Below are positions 27,307 to 35,538 of a stretch of 64,000 bases of DNA, in pieces. The stretch comes from an uncultured Bacteroidales bacterium (GTDB lineage Bacteria; Bacteroidota; Bacteroidia; Bacteroidales; Bacteroidaceae). The notes beneath the pieces were generated by a model. It made no database searches. It was not told where the DNA came from and saw only the letters and a program-made list of their open reading frames with translations. The position numbers were made by a program, and so were the translations under genes. Every line of letters begins with the position of its first letter. The first letter of the stretch is position 1. The DNA lies in NCBI GenBank assembly GCA_902779165.1, contig CACZAN010000032.1:1-64000 (forward strand). The letters are read 5' to 3'.

Positions 27307-28533
27307 CTATTCTGCTGCTTCGTTGCGTTGATAGTGGGTGGTCTGTCCCTGGGGGTCGGTGAGTTCCAGGCGTTTGCCCGTGCGGTCGATATTCGAGGCT
27401 CGCGCCTGGCGCGTATGGTTTGCCAGCGGTTCCAGATACGACTTCTTGTAGTCCTCAGATAGCACCTGATTCTTGAGGGTGCGAATGGAGTCTGCATTTT
27501 CCGCAGGGTAGGTGATGCCGTTCTCATCCACTTCCACCTTGAGCGAAGACATGTCGAAATAGCTCACCAGGGAGTCGTTCTCGACGGCCCACTTACCGGA
27601 GAACGTATGGTTGACGGCTATACGTCCCATGAAGAGGGGATGTAAGGAGTAGATGGTATGGCTTGTATGGAAGGTGTGGTCTTTGTGGAAATCATATTCC
27701 AGTTTCTGATTATCCGAGAATACTGCCGTCCACTTGCCTATGACGTCCTTTTCCGCTGCCGGGCGCACTTTCTTAATGGTGGTGTTCACAAACTCCTGCA
27801 TGTCCTCGTCGGTGATGTTCATGAGGAACTTGTTGACCTCATTGAGATCAATATATTGATTCAGGTACTGCTGGAAGATTCGCATACGCTGGTACGACGT
27901 TTCGACATAGTGTTTCACACGAGGGGAGCCCAGCAGCTGGCGGCAGATGGGCAGAAACTCCTCGCGGCTTGACGTTCCCTCGGAAGCCATGGTCAGCTGA
28001 TACAGTTCCTCGTCGGTGACCGGTTTCTTGAAATACATCCATTCCTTCCTGACCCGATCAAGCATAGCGCGGCTGTGGTAGAACGTCTGAATGTTGTTGA
28101 TGAATGTGCGGTCATCCAGCGTGCTCCACGAATCCTGACTGCTGTTGAAGATGTTCTCGTTGCTCTTCTGGAATTCCTCGTTGGTGTTCCACGAGCTGTT
28201 GCTCACGTAGTTGAAGAAGATGAACAGCGTGTCGTCGGAGACCTCCTCCAGGTGGTCGACACTTTCCAAGAGCAGGCGGGTGATGCCGTTGCCCCGTTCC
28301 TCGTTGTACTTCAGCACCTTCAGCACATTGATACTCTCATCAATGTCGTTGATGGCCGTCATGGCCAGCAGCTTGCGCGACTGCTCCGCTTCGCGCTGTT
28401 CCAACCAATGGGCCGTACCGAAAGTGAGGATGATGGAAATCGTGGTGGCCAGGGTGCTCATGGTCAGTTCCTTGGTCATACCTGTCAGTTTCATGTCGCG
28501 CCCGAATTTGGGCATACGGAATTTGATGTTCAT
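27307..28533 (-). CDS. Membrane-anchored protein of unknown function
   Basis: A 408-residue protein with one likely membrane helix near residues 24-42 (ELTMSTLATTISIILTFG), a helical stretch (residues of about 45-260) rich in charged residues, and a C-terminal part containing a lipocalin-like run (IGKWTAVFSDNQKLEYDFHK, FSGKWAVENDSL). I do not recognise a named family. It is convergent with the dipeptidase gene (9-base gap) and divergent from GH29; a -7 element TATCTTTG lies on the minus strand at 28591-28584. Confidence 0.75.
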   Translation of the reverse strand: MNIKFRMPKFGRDMKLTGMTKELTMSTLATTISIILTFGTAHWLEQREAEQSRKLLAMTAINDIDESINVLKVLKYNEERGNGITRLLLESVDHLEEVSDDTLFIFFNYVSNSSWNTNEEFQKSNENIFNSSQDSWSTLDDRTFINNIQTFYHSRAMLDRVRKEWMYFKKPVTDEELYQLTMASEGTSSREEFLPICRQLLGSPRVKHYVETSYQRMRIFQQYLNQYIDLNEVNKFLMNITDEDMQEFVNTTIKKVRPAAEKDVIGKWTAVFSDNQKLEYDFHKDHTFHTSHTIYSLHPLFMGRIAVNHTFSGKWAVENDSLVSYFDMSSLKVEVDENGITYPAENADSIRTLKNQVLSEDYKKSYLEPLANHTRQARASNIDRTGKRLELTDPQGQTTHYQRNEAAE

Positions 28534-28583
28534 ATTATCGGTTCTTTATCCTTTATTAAACTTTAACATTAAAAAATCGACGG

Positions 28584-28591
28584 CAAAGATA
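28584..28591 (-). promoter_or_regulatory. Promoter -7 element of the membrane-anchored protein gene
   Basis: Minus-strand TATCTTTG, about 50 bases before the ATG at 28533. No convincing -33 element. Confidence 0.45.
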
Positions 28592-28675
28592 CGCAAAGTT
28601 TTCCTAAATGACGATTGAAATCACTGGAAAAGTGCATTTTTTGGAAAAAGACTAGAGTCTTTCAGTTTTTTTATC

Positions 28676-28683
28676 TATCTTTG
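28676..28683 (+). promoter_or_regulatory. Promoter -7 element of the GH29 gene
   Basis: TATCTTTG followed by GCGCC, about 48 bases before the ATG at 28732. The -33 element is unclear. Confidence 0.5.
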
Positions 28684-28731
28684 CGCCAGATAAGCCCATA
28701 AAACGGCCTCATAAATAGCCATTTTCGAACC

Positions 28732-30519
28732 ATGCTACAAAAATCCGTCTTCCTTACCTATGTGCTCTGCACTGTGGCCGTCATGACCCACGGCCAGCAG
28801 ACTCCGTCACCCTGCGGCCCCGTGCCCACAGAACACCAGCTACGCTGGCAACAGATGGAGATGTATGCCTTCATCCACTATTCCCTGAACACCTACACCG
28901 ATCAGGAGTGGGGCTTCGGCAACGAAGACCCGCAGCTCTTCAACCCCAGCGACCTCGACTGCCGTCAGTGGGCACGTGTCTGCAAGCAGTCCGGCATGCG
29001 CGGCATCATCCTCACCGCCAAGCACCACTGCGGCTTCTGCCTCTGGCCCTCGAAATTCACGGAGTACTCTGTCAAGAACTCACCGTGGAAGCAAGGCAAG
29101 GGCGATGTGGTGCGCGAGCTGGCAGAGGCCTGTCGCGACGAGGGGCTGCGCTTCGCCGTCTATCTCTCGCCCTGGGACAGGAATCATCCTGACTACGGAC
29201 ATCCAGAATATGTCACCTATTTCCGCAACCAGATGCGCGAGCTCCTGACCAACTATGGCGACATCTTCGAGGTGTGGTTCGATGGAGCCAACGGCGGCGA
29301 CGGATGGTACGGCGGAGCCAACGAACGACGGCAAATCGACAAGAACTATTATGGCTGGCCCGAGACCTTCCGCATGATCCGCGAACTGCAGCCCGAGTGC
29401 GTCATCTGGAGCGACGCTGGCGGCGACCGCGGCGACCTTCGATGGGTGGGCACAGAAGCCGGATTCATCGGCGAGACAAACTGGAGCCTGGTGCCGCGCG
29501 AGGGACGACTGGGCTACCAGCAGCTGCACTACGGCGACGAGAACGGAGAACTCTGGGTGCCAGGCGAGACGAACACCAGCATACGTCCGGGATGGTTCTA
29601 CCACACCCCCGAAGACCGACAGGTGAAGAGCCTCTCGAAACTCATGGACACCTATTATAAATCGGTGGGGCGCAACTCATGCCTGCTGCTGAACTTCCCC
29701 ATAGCACCCAACGGACGCATCCACCCCGTCGACAGCTTGCGCGGCATCGCCTTCAACGCGATGATTCAGGAAGTCTTCAAGACCGACCTCGCCGCAGAAG
29801 CCGACATCCAAGAGGAACCCTTCCCCACCGATTCCCCTGGCGGCACAACCATCACGGGCGGAGCCAAAATCATCGAATTCAAGCAACCCACCGCCTGCAA
29901 CCGCTTTGTCGTGGAAGAGGACATCCGCTACGGCCAGCGCGTGAAACGCTTCTCCTTGGAGGCCGAGGTCAACGGGCAGTGGCAGCAGCTGAAGGACGAA
30001 CTGGTGGAGAAGGGCGACGGCCTGACGACTATCGGTTACCGCCGCATCATCTGCTTCCCCACACTCACCACCCGGCGCCTGCGCTTCACTGTACTCGAAT
30101 CCAAGTGTCAGCCCCTCATCACCCGCACCAGCGTTTATCTGGCACCGGAGCTCACGGCTGATATCTCCAACAGCGGAGAGAAGAAGAGCAGCAACCTCCA
30201 CTTCTTCTTCAGCAACCCCCGCCAGATGATGATAGACTACGAGCAGGAGCAGGCCATCAGCGCCTTCCGCTACCTGCCCCCGCAGGACACCCGCCAAGGG
30301 CTCGTTACCCACTACACCCTCTGGGCATCCTCCGACTGGCAGACATGGACGAAACTCGCATCCGGCGAATTCTCGAATATCGTCAACAACCCCATCTGGC
30401 AGACCATCAGCTTCCAGCCCGTGAAAGCCAAAATCCTCAGACTCGATGCCGACCGGTTGGAAGAAGGCGACCGCATGGCTTTCGAGGACATCGATGTGGT
30501 GTTGGACAACGGTAATTGA
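28732..30519 (+). CDS. Alpha-L-fucosidase (GH29) with C-terminal discoidin-like domains
   Basis: A 595-residue secreted enzyme (signal to about residue 22). GH29 landmarks: AFIHYSLNTYTDQEWGFG, ILTAKHHCGFCLWPSK, and EVWFDGANGG with the nucleophile aspartate at about residue 184. Residues of about 345-595 hold two beta-rich carbohydrate-binding-like parts of the F5/8 type (FKQPTACNRFVVEEDI, KILRLDADRLEEGDRMAFED). It removes terminal L-fucose from glycans such as mucin O-glycans or plant xyloglucan. A nearby sulfatase, GH27 and the sulfatase maturase fit mucin-type or sulfated glycan use. Confidence 0.93.
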   Translation: MLQKSVFLTYVLCTVAVMTHGQQTPSPCGPVPTEHQLRWQQMEMYAFIHYSLNTYTDQEWGFGNEDPQLFNPSDLDCRQWARVCKQSGMRGIILTAKHHCGFCLWPSKFTEYSVKNSPWKQGKGDVVRELAEACRDEGLRFAVYLSPWDRNHPDYGHPEYVTYFRNQMRELLTNYGDIFEVWFDGANGGDGWYGGANERRQIDKNYYGWPETFRMIRELQPECVIWSDAGGDRGDLRWVGTEAGFIGETNWSLVPREGRLGYQQLHYGDENGELWVPGETNTSIRPGWFYHTPEDRQVKSLSKLMDTYYKSVGRNSCLLLNFPIAPNGRIHPVDSLRGIAFNAMIQEVFKTDLAAEADIQEEPFPTDSPGGTTITGGAKIIEFKQPTACNRFVVEEDIRYGQRVKRFSLEAEVNGQWQQLKDELVEKGDGLTTIGYRRIICFPTLTTRRLRFTVLESKCQPLITRTSVYLAPELTADISNSGEKKSSNLHFFFSNPRQMMIDYEQEQAISAFRYLPPQDTRQGLVTHYTLWASSDWQTWTKLASGEFSNIVNNPIWQTISFQPVKAKILRLDADRLEEGDRMAFEDIDVVLDNGN

Positions 30520-30552
30520 AAGTCGCCCGACCCCAGCCTATAGTATATTAAA

Positions 30553-30589
30553 GAAGTGCAATAGCCCGACCACATAGGTCGAGTGCTTC
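30553..30589. terminator. Hairpin between convergent genes
   Basis: GAAGTGC (30553-30559) pairs with GTGCTTC (30583-30589, two G-T pairs), enclosing CGACC/GGTCG. It sits between the ends of the GH29 and maturase genes and may end transcription from either side, though no strong T-run is present. Confidence 0.35.
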
Positions 30590-30709
30590 AACTGCATACC
30601 ATGCTGGACAATCGCCATGAGGCAGTAAGCTATGATAGTCAGACTTATCTATAAAACGTTAAATTCGGTGGAGAAATCTCAAAATTGATAGAAATTCCCT
30701 GCTTATCTC

Positions 30710-31921
30710 TTAGAAATATTTCATGATGTTGGCAGGCGGCCGCCCGTTCATGAGTTCATTCTTCATGAAATCCATGTAGGGAGCTACGTGGCTGAAGAAT
30801 CGGCAGTAGGCGGAGCAGAGGTAGTTGAGGGGGCGCTGGGCATTGAGGGTCGTAAGGAAACGGTCCTTGGGGCATCCGCCATTGCAAGCGAAGAGCCAGC
30901 AACAATGGAGGCACTTTTCGGGAAGGCGGTCGCGCTTGGCACGCCCGAAGTCACGCTGTCGCTGGCTGTAGAGGAGGGAGGTAATGGTATCGTTATAGAT
31001 GTTGCCCAGCCGGTATTCGGGGAATACAAAATGGTCGCAGGAGTAGAGGTCACCATTAGCCTCTATGACGGCTGCATGTCCACAGGTTTCAGCCATGGAA
31101 CAGACGCCGGGCGGCTGACCGACCCAGCGCGCGAGGGTGGAATCGAAGAGTTGGACGAAGACTTCGCTTACATCGTGGCGCACCCATTCATCGAAGATTG
31201 TGCAGATGAAATGAGCATACTGGTCTGAGGAGACTGAGGAGTCGGTCAGCGGAGCGGCAGCAGGTTCTGAGGCAGAGGCGAGACGGCGGCCGTCGGGGTG
31301 CTCTACGCTGCGCTCCACAATGGGTGTGAATTGGATGTAGCGACAGCCTGTCTCCTTATAGAAATGATAGACTTCGAGGGGGTAGTCGGCATTGAAGTCG
31401 TTGACGACCCCCATGGCGTTCCACTCCACACCGTGTTTCTTCAGCAGTTCTATGCCTCGCATGACCTTCTGGAAGGAGGGTTGCCCGCCTCGCGCACGGC
31501 GGTATTCGTCGTGGAACTCCTGCGGTCCGTCGATGGAGATGCCGATGAGGAAGTTGTGCTCGCGGAAAAACTCACACCATTCGTCGGTGAGCAGGGTGCC
31601 ATTGGTCTGCAGGGCATTGTCTATGAGTCTTCCATCGGCGTACCGGCGTTGCAGGGCAAGGGCTTTCTTGTAGAAACTGAGAGGGCGCATGAGGGGCTCT
31701 CCGCCGTGCCACGTAAAGAGCACCTGAGGCTGGGTCTGGGACTCCAGGTACTGACGGATGAAGAGTTCCAGCGTCTGATCGGACATCTGGAGTTGTGAGC
31801 GCGGTTGGTCGGCATAGAGCTTGCTCTTCTCGAGGTAGTAGCAGTAGTCACAGGCGAGATTGCAGAGCGAGCCGACAGGCTTGGCCATCACATAGAGGGG
31901 AGTGGAGAGGGGAGAGAGCAA
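30710..31921 (-). CDS. Anaerobic sulfatase-maturating enzyme (radical SAM, anSME)
   Basis: A 403-residue radical SAM protein. The cluster motif is C20-NLA-C24-DY-C27, followed by WHGGEP and SIDGP; the C-terminal SPASM region carries many cysteines (CSMAETCGHAAV, CLHCCWLFACNGGCPKDR, CSAYC) for two further clusters. It oxidises a serine or cysteine in sulfatases to formylglycine without oxygen, so the Ser-type sulfatase at 24908-26446 is the expected client. I keep the TTG at 31921 because the N-terminus LSTPLYVMAKPVGSLCNLAC matches the extended start of Bacteroides homologs; the ATG at 31888 would trim eleven residues. Confidence 0.95.
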   Translation of the reverse strand: MLSPLSTPLYVMAKPVGSLCNLACDYCYYLEKSKLYADQPRSQLQMSDQTLELFIRQYLESQTQPQVLFTWHGGEPLMRPLSFYKKALALQRRYADGRLIDNALQTNGTLLTDEWCEFFREHNFLIGISIDGPQEFHDEYRRARGGQPSFQKVMRGIELLKKHGVEWNAMGVVNDFNADYPLEVYHFYKETGCRYIQFTPIVERSVEHPDGRRLASASEPAAAPLTDSSVSSDQYAHFICTIFDEWVRHDVSEVFVQLFDSTLARWVGQPPGVCSMAETCGHAAVIEANGDLYSCDHFVFPEYRLGNIYNDTITSLLYSQRQRDFGRAKRDRLPEKCLHCCWLFACNGGCPKDRFLTTLNAQRPLNYLCSAYCRFFSHVAPYMDFMKNELMNGRPPANIMKYF

Positions 31922-31930
31922 GGGGGAGGG

Positions 31931-32036
31931 GTTGAAACGTTGAAAGGTTGAAAGGTTGAAATATTGAACAATAGATAGCCCATTAGACCCATTGACCCCA
32001 TTAGACCTATTAGACCCATTAGACCCATTAGACCCA
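31931..32036. repeat. Short-word intergenic repeat tract
   Basis: The whole spacer between the maturase and the DUF3472 gene is made of degenerate words: first TTGAAAGG/TTGAAACG, then ATTAGACCC repeated about six times. No promoter element is seen in it, so the genes on either side may share a transcript. Confidence 0.85.
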
Positions 32037-35000
32037 TCACCTCACTACCACCTTCTTTCTATCGCGGAGATAGATTCCGGGGGAGCGGGGAGCCGCGACG
32101 GGACGGCCGGTGAGGTCGAGGAAGGGACGGCGGAGCGATGAACTGTGGCCGGTTTCGCCACTCGCGACTTCAGGCCGTCTCACCTCACTGATGCCCGTCG
32201 GGTCGAGGTACGATGCCTCAGCACGGTCGATGGCAGCCTGCAGGCGGTCGGCATCCTCGGAGGTGACGGTCTTTGCCTGAATGACATCGTGCATCAACTG
32301 TACTTCCAGACTCAGCGCATCAACAGCCTCTTTCACCCACGGCCGCTGGCAGTAGAGCGACGCCTCTTCATCGATGACGGCAGGATGTATCTGCATCTCG
32401 CTCATTGCGAAGACACGTCCGCCATCGCGGTTCTCCAAGGTAGACAGCACTTCCATCCGCACATAGCGGATGTCCTGTCCGCTGAAGATGACGGGCGAGG
32501 TATATACCTGATCAATTTCTGTCGGCAGGCCCTCGTTGATCTCGCCAACGAGGCTGAAACCCGTGGTGGAGGTGGAGGTGTATATGCGCACTTCCGCCGG
32601 GATGTCAGACTTGCCGTACTGTGCGCTTTGCGAGGGCGTGAAGGTGAGGTAAAATGCAGGTACGGAGGTCGTGAGCCTGGCCTGCACGTAGCCGGGACTG
32701 CTGGGCCACGAGATGCCGGAATACCAGGATTCCCAGTAGGTGCTGGTCTTGCCGTCGACGAGTTTTGCGAGGTTGTGGGCCTCCTGCTGCGTGGAGTTGA
32801 CATTGGAACTGAGGGCCGAGGAGGAACGTATGAGCTTTGTGTCGGCATCCATCGAGGTGACAAAAGCCTTGGAGTAGGTCGTGGCAGCCTGTTGAAGCAG
32901 ACCTGCAAAGGCAGTCTCGGGGTGCAACTGCTGTTCGGTGGTGTGTAGCAGGCCGAGGACCTCCTCGTTGGGCGGCGTCAGGGCGTAGTTGTTGCGCAGT
33001 TCAAAGACGGCAGCCTTGCTCGTGGTGGTGCTGCGGCTGACGGCCGTTTCCTTGGCGGCATCCACCACAACAACGTTCTTCGCGGCCGTCAGGGTATATC
33101 CTTTTCCGCTGGCTGCAAGGCTGAAGGCCACGGGCACCTCAGAGAGTTCTGGTCCTTCGGTCTTGCTGATGCTGAGGAACTTCCGCGCGCCGAGGTTATA
33201 GAGGTAGTATTCCTCAAAGGTCTCGGACCGCAGCACGAGCCAGTTGTTATAGAGCGAAGTGACACTGGTCGGCTGGCGGTAGGCCTCGATGGCGCTCTCG
33301 TCCGTTGCGCCAACAACTGTCAGCTGTCCGTCTTCCGTAGCCACAAGGTCTCCCCGTCCGTTGACAGTATGGAGCTGGTAGGCGTTGAAGGAGGTCAGGT
33401 GTTCGGTCTTCTGCACCAGTCCATAGGTGAGCGGCAGGGCATTGTCCGCCACCTCCTCCAATGCCGTGCGCAGCGCCTCGATATCCGTGCAGCGTCCTTC
33501 GTCATAGACGGCGATGAGCCGCTGCAGGTCGGCAGGTGCATAGCCGTCGAAATGGTCGGATTCATCGATGGTTTTCTGTGTCAGCGCCAACAGATCTTCG
33601 AGGCGGTAGTCGTGTTTGAAGTAAAGCTCGTTGATAACGAGGTTGGAGCCATAGCCCGTGTTGAACCGCAGACGGAAATAGCGGGAGGTGATGGCAGAAT
33701 CGAGCTGCACGGTGGGGTGGTCAGAGTCTTCTACTTCCAGACGGCTGGTGGCGGCCTGGTACTGCTTGCCGTCCTCCGAAACGAAGACGGTCAGCTGCCT
33801 GGCACGATAACCGTTGTCGCGACTCTGGTAGAGTTCTATGCTACTGACGGTGACAGGCTGCCCTGCATCGAAGGTGAAGGTATGCGGGTAGGCCGCCGAT
33901 CCGTTCTTCCACTTGTTGTGGTAGTACGTGGTGAGGTCTCCGTCGAGGATGAAGGTTGCCCGTCCGTTGTCGCCCTCGCCCACGGTTTCCTCGTCGCTGT
34001 AGGCGGTAAGTTTCCAGGTAGCTGGATCAGAGACGACACGTGCGGCCTCGATATCCGAGCGTACACTCTTGGCGCGGTTGTGGGTAACGGCGAGGTCTAT
34101 GCGCGCCTGCAGGCGATCGATATCTATGGTGTCCACCCACGGCATTTTTCCCTGCTCCGGCGCGCGGTAGGAGTCGGCGCTGTCGCGGGTGCCCATATAT
34201 CCTCCGGTCTCGAGGTAGAAGGTATTCTCAAAGAGCCCCGTGACGCCGTGGCCGAAGTCATAGCGCGACTCGCGTTTACCGTTGTTCTGCGTGTTACCGT
34301 AGCCCGCCTTGTTCAGGGCATACCATTTTCCGCTGGCGGCAGAGCGCATGGCTCCGTTGCGGAAGTAGCAGCGGTGCAGGAACTCTCCTCCCCCGTTGCC
34401 GTAGTTCTCAAGGAAGGAATAGATTCCTGAGGTCATGCGGTAGTCGTTGGCACGACGCAGGGTGCCGATGTATCGCCACTCCTTGTCCTCTGCATTCTTG
34501 TACCACATCGACTGCAGGGTGCTTTCGTAGTCGATGACCTTCTGGCGCCCTTTGGAGTCTGTGGTCGTGATTTGCGTGCGTTCAGGACGTTCGTTGAACA
34601 AGAACTGAATCCAGTGGTCAAACTGCCAGAGCGTGTCGGCATAATAACGGATGCTGGAACCCGTGCCCTCTCCTCCGAAGCGGGTGGCGTAGGTTCCGGG
34701 GCCTATATCCACCGCAGCCGATCGCATGTGCTCCGGCAGATTGCGGTCCTGCTCCACGTCGCCCTCGTCCCAGACGGAGAAAAGGACGCTGTTGCCGTAG
34801 GAACCGTCGGCACGGGTGGGCATCTGAATTCCTGAATATCCCACATCCGTACCTATAGACATCAGATAGGTGGCCACATGGCGGTATGCCGAAGGATACA
34901 TCACCTCGAGGTAGGTCCAGTCGTAGGCCTGCCCCGAAGGAGCGCCCGGAACTGTGGATGCCCACCAGAGATGCACACTGGGTGCCATGAAGATTTCGGA

Positions 35001-35498
35001 GTCAGTGATGTTCAGCGTAGATTCGCGCTGAAAAAGAAGCAGGTTCAGGCGGCTGAGTGTGTTCTGCCCGTCGGGGCAGGTGAGTTCGAAACGGTACCAA
35101 CCATCGAAGGGAATCTCCGTATCGGGCATGATTTCCAGACGCTGCTCGCCGGTCGAAGTCTTGGTGCTGGTGGCCGATGATTCGAGGACGACAGTCCCCG
35201 TCTGCGGATGAACGATGCGGACGTTGAACGTCACCCGCTGTCCTTGCTTACACTGGAAGAGGGCATCAGCACGTGCGTGGCCTGTGGGGAAGTGCAGTCC
35301 ATAGACGACGATGGTTCCCTCTGGATAACTCCAGTCTATCCAAGTCTTTGACATACGGTCGCCCTGCCAGTCGCCATTCAGTTCGCGATAGTGGCGGGCT
35401 GGCCAGATGGTGTCCACCTTCGCTTGCCATTCAAAGGCTTGCGCCGGCCACATTACAGCCAGCGCAAGAATACACATTAGTAACCGTTTGTACATCAT
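32037..35498 (-). CDS. Secreted DUF3472-type protein with discoidin domains and sorting tail
   Basis: A 1153-residue exported protein (signal to about residue 21, ALAVMWPAQA). The N-terminal part (residues of about 35-430) has the DUF5077/DUF3472 pattern: FEWQAKVDTIWPARHY, HLWWASTVPG, LMSIGTDVGYSGIQ, VLFSVWDEGDV, with YLETGGYMGT following. Two F5/8-type (discoidin) domains follow near residues 490-620 (TYYHNKWKNGSAAYPHTFTF) and 900-1060 (YWESWYSGISWPSSPGYVQ). The C-terminus LDLTGRPVAAPRSPGIYLRD is a short sorting tail. It probably binds or acts on complex carbohydrate at the surface. It follows GH27 after 40 bases of TTAACGTG words, in the same operon. Confidence 0.85.
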   Translation of the reverse strand: MMYKRLLMCILALAVMWPAQAFEWQAKVDTIWPARHYRELNGDWQGDRMSKTWIDWSYPEGTIVVYGLHFPTGHARADALFQCKQGQRVTFNVRIVHPQTGTVVLESSATSTKTSTGEQRLEIMPDTEIPFDGWYRFELTCPDGQNTLSRLNLLLFQRESTLNITDSEIFMAPSVHLWWASTVPGAPSGQAYDWTYLEVMYPSAYRHVATYLMSIGTDVGYSGIQMPTRADGSYGNSVLFSVWDEGDVEQDRNLPEHMRSAAVDIGPGTYATRFGGEGTGSSIRYYADTLWQFDHWIQFLFNERPERTQITTTDSKGRQKVIDYESTLQSMWYKNAEDKEWRYIGTLRRANDYRMTSGIYSFLENYGNGGGEFLHRCYFRNGAMRSAASGKWYALNKAGYGNTQNNGKRESRYDFGHGVTGLFENTFYLETGGYMGTRDSADSYRAPEQGKMPWVDTIDIDRLQARIDLAVTHNRAKSVRSDIEAARVVSDPATWKLTAYSDEETVGEGDNGRATFILDGDLTTYYHNKWKNGSAAYPHTFTFDAGQPVTVSSIELYQSRDNGYRARQLTVFVSEDGKQYQAATSRLEVEDSDHPTVQLDSAITSRYFRLRFNTGYGSNLVINELYFKHDYRLEDLLALTQKTIDESDHFDGYAPADLQRLIAVYDEGRCTDIEALRTALEEVADNALPLTYGLVQKTEHLTSFNAYQLHTVNGRGDLVATEDGQLTVVGATDESAIEAYRQPTSVTSLYNNWLVLRSETFEEYYLYNLGARKFLSISKTEGPELSEVPVAFSLAASGKGYTLTAAKNVVVVDAAKETAVSRSTTTSKAAVFELRNNYALTPPNEEVLGLLHTTEQQLHPETAFAGLLQQAATTYSKAFVTSMDADTKLIRSSSALSSNVNSTQQEAHNLAKLVDGKTSTYWESWYSGISWPSSPGYVQARLTTSVPAFYLTFTPSQSAQYGKSDIPAEVRIYTSTSTTGFSLVGEINEGLPTEIDQVYTSPVIFSGQDIRYVRMEVLSTLENRDGGRVFAMSEMQIHPAVIDEEASLYCQRPWVKEAVDALSLEVQLMHDVIQAKTVTSEDADRLQAAIDRAEASYLDPTGISEVRRPEVASGETGHSSSLRRPFLDLTGRPVAAPRSPGIYLRDRKKVVVR

Positions 35499-35538
35499 GT
35501 TAACGTGTTTTTTTGTTACTCGTTAACGTGTTAACGTG

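Noticed and set aside
33369..34430. Plus-strand frame of 353 codons opposite the DUF3472 gene
   Set aside because: Same reason: low-complexity, no start context, and the minus-strand protein has clear family motifs.
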